Under the pieces are notes generated by a model that worked only from the letters and a program-made list of their open reading frames with translations, was not told the DNA's origin and ran no database searches. 64,000 nucleotides of DNA from Beijerinckiaceae bacterium (GTDB lineage: Bacteria; Pseudomonadota; Alphaproteobacteria; Rhizobiales; Beijerinckiaceae): positions 62,001 to 126,000 of the forward strand of contig CANJNI010000001.1 in NCBI GenBank assembly GCA_947475995.1, written 5' to 3'. The translations under genes and the position numbers were made by a program. This document shows, piece after piece, positions 8,206 through 18,381 of this stretch. Position 1 is the stretch's first letter. Each line of letters opens with the position of its first letter.

Positions 8206-9375
8206 ATGCGCTTGGCAATGGCTGCCGGAATAATGGCATTGTGGCTGGGGGCGGGCATCGCACCGGTCAACGCGCAAGAGAATAATGCTTCCGTAAAGGG
8301 CATGTGGCTGGCGACGGACTATCCGGCGCTGCAATTGCGGGCCGGCGAGGAAACCAGCCTGCCGCTGACGCTCTACAATTACGGACTGCCGCCGCAGCGC
8401 ACGGCGCTCACCATCACCGAGAAGCCCGATGGCTGGAACGCCGAGATCGTCGGCTCCAACAAGCCGGTCAACGCCGCCTTCGTGGATTTCAACGGCAAGG
8501 CCAACCTCAACCTGAAGCTGAACATCCCGGCAGACGCCAAGCCCGGCGCTTACAAGCTGGTGCTGAACGCCAATGGGGATGAGGCGAAGTCTTCCTTGCA
8601 GATCGCCGTCGATCTTGCGCCTCCGCTCGCCGCCAAACTCACCGCTGCGCCGAAGTTTCCGGTATTGAAGGGCACGCCAAAGTCGAGCTTCGATTTCAAC
8701 GTGACGGTGAAGAACGAATCCTCGGCCGACATGCTGGTCAATCTGGCGACCGATGCGCCGCGCGGCTTTCAGGTGACCTTCAAGGAAGGTTACGGCACGC
8801 AGGAAATCACCAGCCTGCCGTTCAAGCCCGGCGACAGCAAGGACATTGCGGTCGCCATCAAGCCTACTCTCAGCACGGCCGCGGGCTCCTATCCGATCAA
8901 CGTCACGTTCAACGGCGACAAGGCCAACGCCAGCGCTCGGCTGACGATGGACGTGAGCGGCCAGCCGCAGATCACCCTCACCGGACAGGGCGAGCGCCTG
9001 AGCGGCGAGGCCTATGCGGGCGAAGAGCGCAATGTGCAGCTCATCCTTCGCAACAATGGCACCGCGCCGGCGCGCGGCGTTTCCGTCGCCTCGACGCCTC
9101 CGACCGGATGGAAGATCGAATTCTCCCCGCGCGAAATTCCGGAAATTCCTGCCGGTGAAGAAAAGCAGGTGACGGCGATGCTGACGCCGCCAGCGAAGGC
9201 CATCAATGGCGACTACATGCTGACGTTGCGCGCCAGCGGCGAGGGCATTTCTGAATCCGTCTCGTATCGGGTGACGGTTCTGACCTCGACCCTGTGGGGC
9301 GTCACCGGGATTGCGGTGATCGGCGCAGCGCTGCTGATCCTCGTCGGCGCAGTCGGGAGGTTTGGACGCAGATGA
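8206..9375 (+). CDS. NEW3-domain exported membrane-anchored protein
   Basis: A 389-residue protein with a signal peptide ([20 protein letters not shown], cleavage after VNA), three or four tandem immunoglobulin-like/NEW3 beta-sandwich repeats ([58 protein letters not shown]) and one C-terminal transmembrane helix ([17 protein letters not shown]) with a basic tail. It should lie in the periplasm, tethered to the inner membrane. ATG 8206 is preceded by AGGAGGAG at ideal spacing; in-frame ATGs at 8119 and 8188 lack this. Its stop overlaps the ABC ATPase start by 4 bp (ATGA), so the three genes are coupled. Confidence 0.88.
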   Translation: MRLAMAAGIMALWLGAGIAPVNAQENNASVKGMWLATDYPALQLRAGEETSLPLTLYNYGLPPQRTALTITEKPDGWNAEIVGSNKPVNAAFVDFNGKANLNLKLNIPADAKPGAYKLVLNANGDEAKSSLQIAVDLAPPLAAKLTAAPKFPVLKGTPKSSFDFNVTVKNESSADMLVNLATDAPRGFQVTFKEGYGTQEITSLPFKPGDSKDIAVAIKPTLSTAAGSYPINVTFNGDKANASARLTMDVSGQPQITLTGQGERLSGEAYAGEERNVQLILRNNGTAPARGVSVASTPPTGWKIEFSPREIPEIPAGEEKQVTAMLTPPAKAINGDYMLTLRASGEGISESVSYRVTVLTSTLWGVTGIAVIGAALLILVGAVGRFGRR

Positions 9376-10307
9376 GTGAGGCCATCATCCACACGGAGGG
9401 GCTTCGCAAGGTTTACGGCAGCAAGGTCGCGGTGGAGTCGCTCGATTTCAATGTCGAGGCGGGCGAGGTGTTCGGGCTTCTGGGCCCGAATGGCGCGGGC
9501 AAGACCACCACGATCCTGATGCTGCTCGGCCTCACCGAGCCCACATCAGGGCGCGCCCGCGTTGCCGGTTTTGATCCGCTGCGCCAGCCGCTCGAAGTGA
9601 AGCGCCGCGTCGGTTACATGCCCGATCAGGTCGGCTTCTATGACAATCTCACCGGAGTCGTGAACCTGCGCTACACGGCGCGGCTTGCGGGGCTTGATCG
9701 CCGCGAGGCGGACGAGGCCATCACCCGCTCGCTGGAGCGTGTGCATCTGACCCATGCGGGCGACAAGCCTGTCGGCACCTATTCGCGCGGCATGCGGCAA
9801 CGTCTGGCAATTGCCGAAATCCTCATGAAGGGCGCGAGCATCGCGATCCTCGACGAGCCGACGGGCGGACTCGATCCGCAATCGACGCGCGAGTTCCTGG
9901 AACTCATCCGCTCCCTGAAAAAAGACGGCATGACGATCCTGCTGTCGTCGCATCTGCTCGAACTCGTGCAATCGGTTTGCGACCGAGTGGCGCTGTTCAA
10001 CAATGGCCGCATCGGTCTCACAGGCCGCGTGGAAACATTGTTGCAGGATGTGCTGGGCGGTTCGCACTGGATCAGGGTCGAGGCGACCGGCGACAATCTG
10101 GAAGCCGCCGTGGCGCGAGTGCCGGGCGTCACAAAAGTGGCGCGCGACGGCGCATCGTTGCGGGTCGAGGCGACCGGCGACCTGCGCGCCGACATTGCAC
10201 GCGCAGTGGTGAACGCGGGCGGCAACCTGACGATGATCGCCGCGGGCCACGCCAGTCTCGAAGATGTTTACACGCGCTATTTCGAAGGGGTTGCGAATGC
10301 GGCGTGA
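9372..10307 (+). CDS. ABC transporter ATP-binding protein
   Basis: A 311-residue ATPase of the CcmA/NosF (COG1131) type. Walker A is GPNGAGKT, the signature region is [10 protein letters not shown], Walker B is [12 protein letters not shown], and the switch histidine is in SSHLLEL. A C-terminal extension of about 80 residues with two related beta-alpha units ([37 protein letters not shown]) is usual in this exporter group. It is translationally coupled to the NEW3 protein and overlaps the permease by 11 bp, so the three proteins probably work as one complex. Confidence 0.93.
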   Translation: MSEAIIHTEGLRKVYGSKVAVESLDFNVEAGEVFGLLGPNGAGKTTTILMLLGLTEPTSGRARVAGFDPLRQPLEVKRRVGYMPDQVGFYDNLTGVVNLRYTARLAGLDRREADEAITRSLERVHLTHAGDKPVGTYSRGMRQRLAIAEILMKGASIAILDEPTGGLDPQSTREFLELIRSLKKDGMTILLSSHLLELVQSVCDRVALFNNGRIGLTGRVETLLQDVLGGSHWIRVEATGDNLEAAVARVPGVTKVARDGASLRVEATGDLRADIARAVVNAGGNLTMIAAGHASLEDVYTRYFEGVANAA

Positions 10308-11259
10308 AGGATCAGCCCTCAGCGGCGCCGCCACCGTGATGGCGAAGGAACTTGCGGACAATCTCTCCAGCACGCGGATGCGGCTGCTTGAACTGCTGAT
10401 CTTCGTCAGCGGCGCGGGCGCGGTTTACGCCACCATCGGGAGCGTGAAAGATCTCGCGGGTCTCGTCGGCGAGGACCAGTTCATCTTCCTGCGCATCTTC
10501 ACGACCGCCAAGGAGCCGCTACCGTCCTTCGTGGCGTTCCTCGGATTCCTGATTCCCATCGTGTCGATTGCGCTCGGCTTCGATGCGGTGAACAGCGAAT
10601 TCAGCAACCGAACCATGAGCCGCATTCTGGCGCAGCCAATCTACCGCGACGCGCTGCTGTTCGGAAAGTTCATGTCCGGGCTCGTGACGTTGGCCGTGGT
10701 GCTGGCGGCCTTGTGGATCTTCGTGACGGGGCTGGGCATCCTGATGCTCGGCGTGCCGCCCGGCACCAATGAAGTGGTGCGGGGCTTCGCGTTCCTTGTC
10801 GCCGCAATTGCATATGGCGCCGTATGGCTGGCGCTCGCGATGCTGTTCTCGATTGTTTTCCGTTCGAGCGCTACGGCGGCGCTGGCCTCACTGGCGGTGT
10901 GGCTGCTGTTTGCGTTTTTCTGGCAGATGGTTGTGCCGCTCATCACGCTGGCGATTGCGCCGCCCGACATGTTCGATCCGATGTCGCAGCTTGCGACCAT
11001 CAATGTCGGCATGGGGATTTCGCGGATATCGCCAAATACCTTGTTCGGCGAGGCCACACAGGCGTTTCTCAATCCCGAGACGCGCTCGCTGGGTCCCGTG
11101 CTGGCCTCGCAGATGCAGGGGGCGGATCGCGGCGCGCCGCTGCCGTTCGACCAAAGCCTGATGCTGGTCTGGCCGCAGATGACCGGCATGATAGCTTCGG
11201 TGATCGTGCTGTTCACGATCGCGTATATTGCGTTTCAAAGGCAGGAAGTGCGGGCGTAA
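10297..11259 (+). CDS. ABC-2 type transporter permease
   Basis: A 320-residue integral membrane protein with about six hydrophobic segments, related to NosY-type permeases (COG1277; [24 protein letters not shown] is the typical loop after TM2). The start at ATG 10297, with GAAGGGG upstream, lies inside the ATPase gene. A predicted extracytoplasmic loop of about 90 residues precedes the last helix. The transported substrate is unknown; the NEW3 partner suggests something handled at the cell envelope. Confidence 0.9.
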   Translation: MRREGSALSGAATVMAKELADNLSSTRMRLLELLIFVSGAGAVYATIGSVKDLAGLVGEDQFIFLRIFTTAKEPLPSFVAFLGFLIPIVSIALGFDAVNSEFSNRTMSRILAQPIYRDALLFGKFMSGLVTLAVVLAALWIFVTGLGILMLGVPPGTNEVVRGFAFLVAAIAYGAVWLALAMLFSIVFRSSATAALASLAVWLLFAFFWQMVVPLITLAIAPPDMFDPMSQLATINVGMGISRISPNTLFGEATQAFLNPETRSLGPVLASQMQGADRGAPLPFDQSLMLVWPQMTGMIASVIVLFTIAYIAFQRQEVRA

Positions 11260-11267
11260 AATCCCGC

Positions 11268-11321
11268 AGCGCCCTCTCCTGCGAGACGCAAGCCTCGCAG
11301 GCTTGTGAGGATAAGGGCGCT
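11268..11321. terminator. Palindromic element between convergent genes
   Basis: Outer arms AGCGCCCT (11268-11275) and AGGGCGCT (11314-11321) enclose AGCCT-CGC-AGGCT (11291-11303) and TGCGAG/CTCGCA pairs. It lies exactly between the convergent permease and amidohydrolase genes, so it is suited to ending both transcripts. It may be a degenerate member of the same palindromic repeat family. Confidence 0.55.
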
Positions 11322-11329
11322 TCGCTTGT

Positions 11330-12430
11330 TCAGACAGGCAACCCGAACAGCCTGATCGCGTTGTCACGCACGAGCTTCCGGCGCCGCTCCTCGGGCAGTC
11401 CGTGCAGATGCTTTTCGACATTCGCCCGCGAGTGCGGGAAGCTCATGTTGAAATGCGGGTAGTCGCTCGACCACATGCAGTTGTTTTCGCCCCACCACGA
11501 AAAACTGCGCGTGCCGGCGAAATCCTCGAGGAACGTGCAATAGACGTGCTCGTAGAAAATCTCGCTCGGCGGGCGTTTGATCGCGAAGGAATCCGTGCCG
11601 CGGAAACGGTCCCAGTAATAATCCCATTGCTGCAGCATGAAGGGCACGAAACCGACTTCGCTTTCGGACAAGAGCAGCTTCAGGTTCGGGTGCCGGTCGA
11701 ATGCGCCGGAGAACAGGAAATCGAAAAGGGTGTTGACCGTATCGTCCGTCTTGCGGTTCACGGCGTTGCGCACGCGCTCATTGCCTTTCGGGCGCGCGTG
11801 AAAATCCTTCGCGTAGGAATGGCCGGTGAGGATGTGGCACACGATGGGCGCATGAGCTTCGGCCGCTGCTGCCCAGAGCTTCTCGTAGTGATCCGACATG
11901 AACGGCAGGCGCGGGTCCGGCACCTGCCATAGCATCGCGCCCACAAGGCCCATGTCGAGGCCGCGATGCAGTTCGTCGATCGCGCCGTCAATGTTATAGA
12001 CGGACAGGCACGGAATGCCGAAAAGCCGCCTGGGCGAGGTCTTGCAGTAATCGGCGATCCAGTCGTTGTAGACTCGCATGCCTTCGCGCTGCGTCTCGAT
12101 GTCGTCGAGGCCGAACAGGGCCATGCCGTTGTTGGGAAACAGCACCTCGGCTTCGAGCCCGTCCGCATCCATGTCGGCGATGCGCTCTTTCGGATCAGTG
12201 GCGCCGGGAATCGGCAGGCCAATTTTCACGACCGGAATGTTCCTGGCGAGACGCTCGGGCAAATTCCGCCGCCACAAGTCCGTGGGTTCCGCCACATGCG
12301 AGTCCGTTGAAATCAGGCCCGGCATGGCGGCGATCTGCTCCGGCGTCAGCTCCGGCAGGTCGCCGAGGGAGCGCGACTTCCATTCCTGCCACAGGGGTTT
12401 TTCGCTCGATGCCGCCGCGTTTCCTGCCAT
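11330..12430 (-). CDS. Amidohydrolase family 2 (ACMSD-like) protein
   Basis: A 366-residue TIM-barrel metal-dependent hydrolase of COG2159. It has STDSHVAEP near the N-terminus in place of the usual D-x-H metal motif (DSH retained), a metal histidine in IVCHILTGHS, and the terminal WSSDYPHFN aspartate. Relatives include 2-amino-3-carboxymuconate-semialdehyde decarboxylases and many uncharacterised proteins, so decarboxylation or hydrolysis of an organic acid is a fair guess only. ATG 12430 has GGGAG six bases upstream. Its neighbours do not suggest a pathway. Confidence 0.87.
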   Translation of the reverse strand: MAGNAAASSEKPLWQEWKSRSLGDLPELTPEQIAAMPGLISTDSHVAEPTDLWRRNLPERLARNIPVVKIGLPIPGATDPKERIADMDADGLEAEVLFPNNGMALFGLDDIETQREGMRVYNDWIADYCKTSPRRLFGIPCLSVYNIDGAIDELHRGLDMGLVGAMLWQVPDPRLPFMSDHYEKLWAAAAEAHAPIVCHILTGHSYAKDFHARPKGNERVRNAVNRKTDDTVNTLFDFLFSGAFDRHPNLKLLLSESEVGFVPFMLQQWDYYWDRFRGTDSFAIKRPPSEIFYEHVYCTFLEDFAGTRSFSWWGENNCMWSSDYPHFNMSFPHSRANVEKHLHGLPEERRRKLVRDNAIRLFGLPV

Positions 12431-12507
12431 GGGAGTCTCCCGGATCTATCGTCCGGGAGCAACAAAACACGGCAGAGCCTCAACAGGTTTGCGCCAGATC
12501 AAACCGC

Positions 12508-14601
12508 TCAGGCGGTGCGCGGCCTGCGGCCTTCCCAGAGCCAGCCGGCCAGAATGCCGCCGAGCAGGACCAGCAGCCCGACAAAGCCGATGGCGAGCGG
12601 CGCGACCCCGATGCCGGTGACGACGCTCGCGCCGGTGCGGCGGAATGCGACGTAATCAGACCCGCCATAAAGAGGGCTGTCGCGCATCGTCACGAAGCGC
12701 GGGATGTTGATTGAATCGCCCGAGCCCGTGATGCGGCGGACTGTGCCGCCCGTCGCTTCCGCCAGCGGTTTCAGCTTGTCGGTCGACGAGACGACTTCCT
12801 GAAACTCGCGCGGGTTTTCGGCACCGACGCTGACGAGCGCGGAGAGTTCGCCATCTGCGGCCTTGTAGAGGCCGAGTTCTTCGACGACCACCTTGCCGCG
12901 CGAGAGGCCCGGTTGCGCCGGCGTCATCGCGACCGTCTGGGCGACGCCCTTTGGGGACGTGACGGTGATGGGCGCGACCTCGTTTTTCAGGGTCTGACGC
13001 TCGATGGTGATCTCTCGGCCCCGCGCGCTGGCGCGAAGCGCCTCTTCCTCAAGCTCGGGCTCCTTCATGAGCCAGTGAGCGGTGCGGCGCAGCAGATCGA
13101 GATGCGGCCCGCCATTGTCGTAATTGCGCGCCCAGAGCCAGATCTGGTCGCTCAGCAGAAGCGCCACGCGACCCTTGTTCTCGCGCGACAGCAGGAGCAG
13201 CGGTTGCTTGTCGATTCCCGACATGACGGAGACGCCCTTCTCCTGGGCGGCGCCGACCTGCCTGTACCAGTCGCTCCAGTTCGGCGGCCTGGCTTCGGCG
13301 CCGGGCAGTTCGCGCGTCACCGGATGTTTTGCGCCGTTGTCGGTGACTTCGGGCCGGAAGGCGCGTTCGATCACGCGGCCATCGGGCTTTGCGGGCGCAA
13401 TGCGGCCGAGCGGCGAGTAGTAGAGACCGTCGCGGTTCGAGTAGTCGGGCCCCACCGCCATCATGAGCGCGCCACCGTCGCGCACATAGCGCACGATGTT
13501 CTCGAAATAGACGGAAGGCAGGATCGTCTGGTTCGAGTAGCGATCGAAAATGATGAGATCGAATTCGTTGATCTTGCGTCCGAACAGGTCCGCAGTCGGA
13601 AAAGCGATCAGCGACAGTTCATTGATCTGCGCGCCATCCTGTCCCTGCTTTTCCGGCGGGCGCAGGATGGTGAAATGGACGAGTTCGACGTTCGCATCGG
13701 CCTTGAGCAGGTTGCGCCAGGTGCGCTCGCCCGCATGCGGCTCGCCGGAAACGAGCAGAACCTTCAGCTTGTCGCGCACGCCGTCGATGGTGAGCACGGC
13801 CTTGTTGTTGACGCTGGTCAGTTCCTCGGGCAGCGCGGCGACTTCAAGTTCGACCACGTTCGGTCCGCCGTGGTCGATGCGCACCGGAATGCGCGTCACA
13901 TTGCCCGGACGGGTGCGGACCACGCCGAGTTCGTTGCCGTCGCGACGGATGATGATGTTGACGACTTCGCCCTTGTCGCCCGTATCCAGGACGCGCACCG
14001 AGACGACCTGGTCCTTGCCGACAATGCCGAAGCGCGGCGCTTCCACGAGTTCGATGCGGCGGTCGCGCTCGCCTTCCTTGCCGGTGATGAAGGCATGTAG
14101 CGGGGCGCGGAAGCCAAGTCCTTCCGGCGTGGCGGGAATGTCATGAACGATGCCGTCTGTGACGAGGATCGCGCCGCCGATCCGCTCGGGCGGCACATCG
14201 GACAGGGCCGAGTTCAAGGCGGAAAACAGCTTCGTGCCGTCATGTTCGGCGTCGTCGCGCCCGGCGTCGACGAAGCGCGCCTCGACATTGCCGATCTGCG
14301 CGAGATCCTTCTCGATCTGGGCGCGCGCCTTGTCGGTCTGCGCCTTGCGCTCGCCGATATCCTGGCTGGCGCTGCGGTCCAGCACCACGGCCACGACATC
14401 CTTCAGGGGTTCACGCTCCTCCTTCACCAGCGAAGGATCGGCCAGCGAAAACAGGATCAGCGCCATGCCGAGCGCGCGCAGCCACGCGCCGCGCCGGCGG
14501 GCATAGATCGCCAGACCGACCACTACGGCGGCGCCGATCGCAAGCGCGACCAGCATCCACACGGGCAGAAGCGGAGAGATGGCGACGTTGAAATTGGTCA
14601 T
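12508..14601 (-). CDS. VWA-like membrane protein, last gene of the MoxR operon
   Basis: A 697-residue protein with two N-terminal hydrophobic segments, a von Willebrand factor A-like domain beginning VVAVVLDRSASQDI (a D-x-S-x-S metal-site motif), a middle domain resembling the class I glutamine-amidotransferase/ThuA-like fold seen in such proteins (LKVLLVSGEPHAGERTWRNLL, FDLIIFDRYSN), and a C-terminal transmembrane helix followed by a basic tail (LWEGRRPRTA). Most of it should be periplasmic. It follows the DUF4159 gene by 22 bases in the same direction. Confidence 0.85.
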   Translation of the reverse strand: MTNFNVAISPLLPVWMLVALAIGAAVVVGLAIYARRRGAWLRALGMALILFSLADPSLVKEEREPLKDVVAVVLDRSASQDIGERKAQTDKARAQIEKDLAQIGNVEARFVDAGRDDAEHDGTKLFSALNSALSDVPPERIGGAILVTDGIVHDIPATPEGLGFRAPLHAFITGKEGERDRRIELVEAPRFGIVGKDQVVSVRVLDTGDKGEVVNIIIRRDGNELGVVRTRPGNVTRIPVRIDHGGPNVVELEVAALPEELTSVNNKAVLTIDGVRDKLKVLLVSGEPHAGERTWRNLLKADANVELVHFTILRPPEKQGQDGAQINELSLIAFPTADLFGRKINEFDLIIFDRYSNQTILPSVYFENIVRYVRDGGALMMAVGPDYSNRDGLYYSPLGRIAPAKPDGRVIERAFRPEVTDNGAKHPVTRELPGAEARPPNWSDWYRQVGAAQEKGVSVMSGIDKQPLLLLSRENKGRVALLLSDQIWLWARNYDNGGPHLDLLRRTAHWLMKEPELEEEALRASARGREITIERQTLKNEVAPITVTSPKGVAQTVAMTPAQPGLSRGKVVVEELGLYKAADGELSALVSVGAENPREFQEVVSSTDKLKPLAEATGGTVRRITGSGDSINIPRFVTMRDSPLYGGSDYVAFRRTGASVVTGIGVAPLAIGFVGLLVLLGGILAGWLWEGRRPRTA

Positions 14602-14623
14602 GTGCGATCAGTCCAATTTCGCC

Positions 14624-17437
14624 TTAGTGCGCCAGCCGTTCGAGCAGATCGCGCACATGCACCTGATCGGCCTTGTAGTTGCCGGTCAGCGTGTACATGA
14701 CGAGATTGATGCCGCCGCGCAGGGCCATTTCGCGCTGACGGTTGGTGCCCGGGATCAGCGGAAACATCGCCTGCCCCGAACGATCCACCGCCCATGCGCC
14801 CGCCAGATCGTTCGAGGTGATCACGATGGGCGAAACGCTGTCGCCCGAGCGCGCCGCACGCTGGGAATTGTCGCCCTGTTCGGGCGGCAGCGCCTCGATC
14901 CATGTCTGGCCGATGGTGGTGCGGCCGACGAAATTGTCGAGCAGATAGTAGGTCTTCGTCACCACATGATCGCGCGGCACGGGTTCGAGTTCCGGCACGT
15001 CCACCCCGGCGAGCAATTGCCGCAGCCAAAGCGATTCCGGCGTCGGCGGGCCGCCCGGGCGGGACAACATGGCGTCGCGCGTGTCGAACACGATGGTTCC
15101 ACCCTGCTTCATGAAATTGCTGATGCGGATCACGGCTTCGGCGGTCGGCTGCGGGCGTCCGGCCACGATGGGCCAGTAGAGCAGCGGATAGAAGACCAGT
15201 TCGTCGCGGGCGGGATCGACGCCGTTGGGTTCTGCCGGGTTCAGGGAGGTGCGGCGGCCGAGTTCGCGCGACAGGGCCGTGAGGCCGACGCGGCTGCCCT
15301 CGTCGACCGTCGCATCGCCCGTGATGACGTAGGCAAGGCGCGTCTTGAGCGCCGCTTCCATGTCGCGCGGGCTGATCTGGCGCTGCTGCTGGGGTTGCTG
15401 CGCCTGCGCGGGCGCACGCAGCGCATCTCCCATGCCGAACATGATTCCGAGCGCCAGAACGGCGGCGGCTCCGCGCACGGCGCGGCGGCGACCGAATCCG
15501 CCGGCCAGCCAGATCGACGCAAGCCCGTCGGCCAGCAGCAACAGGAAGGCGGCCGTCACGATCGACGGGCGAAGATCTACTGGTTCGGCGGGGCGCAAAG
15601 CCTGCATGTCGAGCCTCAATCCATCGTAATTGGCTGCTTCCAGCTTGTCTGTCGGCGAGAGCGTGTTGACGGCCGTCATGCCGTCCACCGGTCCGTAGAA
15701 ACCCGGCGGATGATCGGCCGATCCGACGCCTTCGAAGTTCACCGCAATCGGCTTGGCGGTGACGGGCGGCGAGCCCAGCACGCCGAAACCATCCAGCGTG
15801 CGGGTCGGGGCGACGGTCTCGACGCGCGGAGCATCGCTGCTGGTAGCATCCGCAACGCCCGCGCCCGACTCGCCCGCCATGCCCACCACGCGGCGCAGCA
15901 TGTCGACGAACAGGCCAGACATGGGCAGGTTCGACCAGGTCGTATCGGCCGTCAGGTGAAACAGCACGATAAGCCCCTTGTTGCGGCGGGCGGCGGTGAC
16001 GAGCGGCGTGCCGTCCGCGAGCTGCGCCCATGTCTTGCTGGCGAGGCCGACTTCAGGCTCCGCCAGAACCTGACGGGTGACGCTGACTTCATTGGTGACC
16101 TGCAACCCGAAGAAGGGGCTTTCGCGCTCGAAGGGCGCGAGCGGCTTCGGCTTGTCCCAGGACAGCGAACCGCCCAGCACCCGTCCGCCGCGCCGCAGGC
16201 GCACCGGCACAAGATCGTCGGACGATCCGGCGAGGCGCGTTCCGGCGAAGCGGATCAGCACGCCGCCATTGTCGACGAACTTCACCAGCGCATCGCGCGC
16301 AGGTCCGGCAACCACACCCACGTCGGCCAGCACCAGCACGGCGATCTGGTCGCCGAGGATCGCCGAAATCGGATCGCGCACGCCGGGCTTGGGCTCGCGC
16401 ACTTCCGCATAGGGGCCGAGCGCGCGGGTCACATAATAGTTCGGCGCCAGAAGCGGCTGCGCCAGATCGGCGCTCGCGCCGGAGACGACGCCGATGCGGC
16501 GGCGCTTGTAGCGTGAATCAAGCAACGTCACAGCGCCCGCCGAATGCTCGTTGGCGATTTCGATGCGGGCGATCTCGTTGCGTAATTCGATCGGCAGATC
16601 GAAACGCGCTTTCACCTCGTTGCCAAGGCCGAAGTTGAAATTCGTCTCGCCGACCGCCAGACCCTTGAGGTCGTAAGCCTTGAGCTGGCCCTGCGGCACG
16701 GCCGAGGAATCGGCGCGCAGGACGCGCACCTCAAGGCCGCCCGCCGCATTTTCCGAACCGCCGAGCGCCAGCGCGCTGCGGCTGCCGGTCACGACGCGCA
16801 CCGGATTGTCGCCCGCCGCCTTCACAAGGCCTTCCGCAAAGCCGCGCGAATTGCCGCCGGCTATGCCGTCAGCAAACCAGACGATCTCGGCCTGCCGGTT
16901 CGCGGCGAGGAACTTGTTGATGGATTGCAGGGCCGGAAGCCGGTCCGGAATGTAAGGCACGGGCTTGATGGCGCGCAGGCGTTCCATCGCGCGCGAGGAA
17001 TCGGAGACTGCAACATCGCGCGCGCCTTCCGAGACAGCCAGCAGCGCCGTTGCGCGACCATCGCGTGTGGCGGCCGAGATGCGTTCGCCCGCAGCCACGA
17101 CACGCTGGTCCCATTGGGGGGCGGCGGGCCAGCCGTCATCGAGAATGACCAGCAGCGGACCGCGAGCGCCTTCGGTCGAGGGCAGCGGATTCCAGATCGG
17201 CCCCGCCATGGCGAAGATGATGAGCGCCGCGAGACCAAGGCGCATCAGCAGCAACCACCACGGTGTGCGGGCGGGCGTCTCTTCCTTCGGCTTCAGATCC
17301 AGGATCAGCTTCAGCGGCGGAAAGGCGATCTGGCGCGGACGCGGCGGGGTGATCCGCAGCAGATAGTAAAGCACCGGCAGGAGCGCGAGCGCCGACAGGA
17401 CCATCGGAACCGAGAAGGCGAGCGGAAGGCCGAACAT
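14624..17437 (-). CDS. BatA/DUF4159 domain membrane protein
   Basis: A 937-residue protein. The N-terminus is the BatA module with two transmembrane helices (LPLAFSVPMVLSALALLPVL and a second near WWLLLMRLGLAALIIFAMAG). A VWA-like region follows (GPLLVILDDGWPAAPQWDQR), then a long middle part, another membrane segment near residue 650, and a C-terminal DUF4159 domain (about 715-937, LAYVITGDATVDEGSR, VFYPLLYWPI). The start overlaps the DUF58 stop (ATGA). It belongs to the co-transcribed MoxR set. Its role in the envelope is inferred, not shown. Confidence 0.88.
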   Translation of the reverse strand: MFGLPLAFSVPMVLSALALLPVLYYLLRITPPRPRQIAFPPLKLILDLKPKEETPARTPWWLLLMRLGLAALIIFAMAGPIWNPLPSTEGARGPLLVILDDGWPAAPQWDQRVVAAGERISAATRDGRATALLAVSEGARDVAVSDSSRAMERLRAIKPVPYIPDRLPALQSINKFLAANRQAEIVWFADGIAGGNSRGFAEGLVKAAGDNPVRVVTGSRSALALGGSENAAGGLEVRVLRADSSAVPQGQLKAYDLKGLAVGETNFNFGLGNEVKARFDLPIELRNEIARIEIANEHSAGAVTLLDSRYKRRRIGVVSGASADLAQPLLAPNYYVTRALGPYAEVREPKPGVRDPISAILGDQIAVLVLADVGVVAGPARDALVKFVDNGGVLIRFAGTRLAGSSDDLVPVRLRRGGRVLGGSLSWDKPKPLAPFERESPFFGLQVTNEVSVTRQVLAEPEVGLASKTWAQLADGTPLVTAARRNKGLIVLFHLTADTTWSNLPMSGLFVDMLRRVVGMAGESGAGVADATSSDAPRVETVAPTRTLDGFGVLGSPPVTAKPIAVNFEGVGSADHPPGFYGPVDGMTAVNTLSPTDKLEAANYDGLRLDMQALRPAEPVDLRPSIVTAAFLLLLADGLASIWLAGGFGRRRAVRGAAAVLALGIMFGMGDALRAPAQAQQPQQQRQISPRDMEAALKTRLAYVITGDATVDEGSRVGLTALSRELGRRTSLNPAEPNGVDPARDELVFYPLLYWPIVAGRPQPTAEAVIRISNFMKQGGTIVFDTRDAMLSRPGGPPTPESLWLRQLLAGVDVPELEPVPRDHVVTKTYYLLDNFVGRTTIGQTWIEALPPEQGDNSQRAARSGDSVSPIVITSNDLAGAWAVDRSGQAMFPLIPGTNRQREMALRGGINLVMYTLTGNYKADQVHVRDLLERLAH

Positions 17438-18378
17438 CAGATCGCCTCCCTGTAGGACCCGGCGGACTGGCCCGCTTCAATCTGCATCCGCAGTCCCAGC
17501 AGGGCTTCTGACGCAGGACGGTCGGTGCGATGGACCGCGAAACTCCAGCCGCGCTGCATGCAGGCGGTGCGGATCGTATCGCGATGGATCGCAAGGCGCT
17601 TGTGGTAATCGGCCTTGAAGGTCGCGGCCTCGCCGACGCGCAGCGTGGCGGAACTGTCGACGTCGAGAAATTCCGTGTGGCCGGAGAACGGGAAGGTTTC
17701 CTCGACCGGATCGGCGATCATCACCACATGTCCGAGCGCGCCGCGCGACGACATGGCGTTGATTGTTTCGGTAATCTTCGCGGGTTCGCTCAGGAGGTCG
17801 CCGAGAATGACAGCCTGCGTGCGCGGCGCAAGCGCATGTGCGGGCGGCAGTTCCGAAGGCCGGTAGCCCGGCTGCGCGCTTTCCTGCACCATTGCTTCGG
17901 ACAGGCGTTCGACGATGTTGCGCGTGGCGAGCGCGCGCGTCAGGCCCGTCAGGCCCACACGCTCGCCGCCGCGCACCAGAAGATCGGCGGTCGCGAGGCC
18001 GAGCGTGATGGCGCGGTCGAATTTCGATTGCATGGCGAGCGAGGACACATAGGCCATGGACGGCGAGCGATCGATCCAGATCCACACCGTGTGCGCGGCT
18101 TCCCACTCGCGTTCGCGCACATAGATTCTGTCGTCGCGCGCCGAGCGGCGCCAGTCGATGCGCGTCGTCGATTCGCCCATCACGAAGGGGCGGAACTGCC
18201 AGAAGGTTTCGCCAACGCCCGCCCGACGGCGGCCATGGACTCCGTACATCACCGTCGCAGCGACATCCTTCGCGGCCACCACGAGGCTCGGCAGGCGGCG
18301 CGCCAGATCGAGCGCGCCGAGTTCATGCCTTCCGTCATTGGCTGTCTCGTCGGCGTCTAGGAGACGGGCGTCGACCAT
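17437..18378 (-). CDS. DUF58 domain protein (VWA-like)
   Basis: A 313-residue cytoplasmic protein with the DUF58 hallmark (GESTTRIDWRRSARDDRIYV at about residues 69-88) followed by a VWA-like domain (WIWIDRSPSMAY, D-x-S-x-S type). DUF58 proteins are standard partners of MoxR ATPases. Only three bases separate it from the upstream moxR-type stop, and its own stop overlaps the next start, so the operon is tightly coupled. Confidence 0.92.
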   Translation of the reverse strand: MVDARLLDADETANDGRHELGALDLARRLPSLVVAAKDVAATVMYGVHGRRRAGVGETFWQFRPFVMGESTTRIDWRRSARDDRIYVREREWEAAHTVWIWIDRSPSMAYVSSLAMQSKFDRAITLGLATADLLVRGGERVGLTGLTRALATRNIVERLSEAMVQESAQPGYRPSELPPAHALAPRTQAVILGDLLSEPAKITETINAMSSRGALGHVVMIADPVEETFPFSGHTEFLDVDSSATLRVGEAATFKADYHKRLAIHRDTIRTACMQRGWSFAVHRTDRPASEALLGLRMQIEAGQSAGSYREAI

Positions 18379-18381
18379 TTG

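Noticed and set aside
14579-16516. 645-codon frame opposite the DUF4159 gene
   Set aside because: Composition is typical of antisense frames and no motif is visible, while the minus-strand gene has clear membrane and BatA/DUF4159 features.
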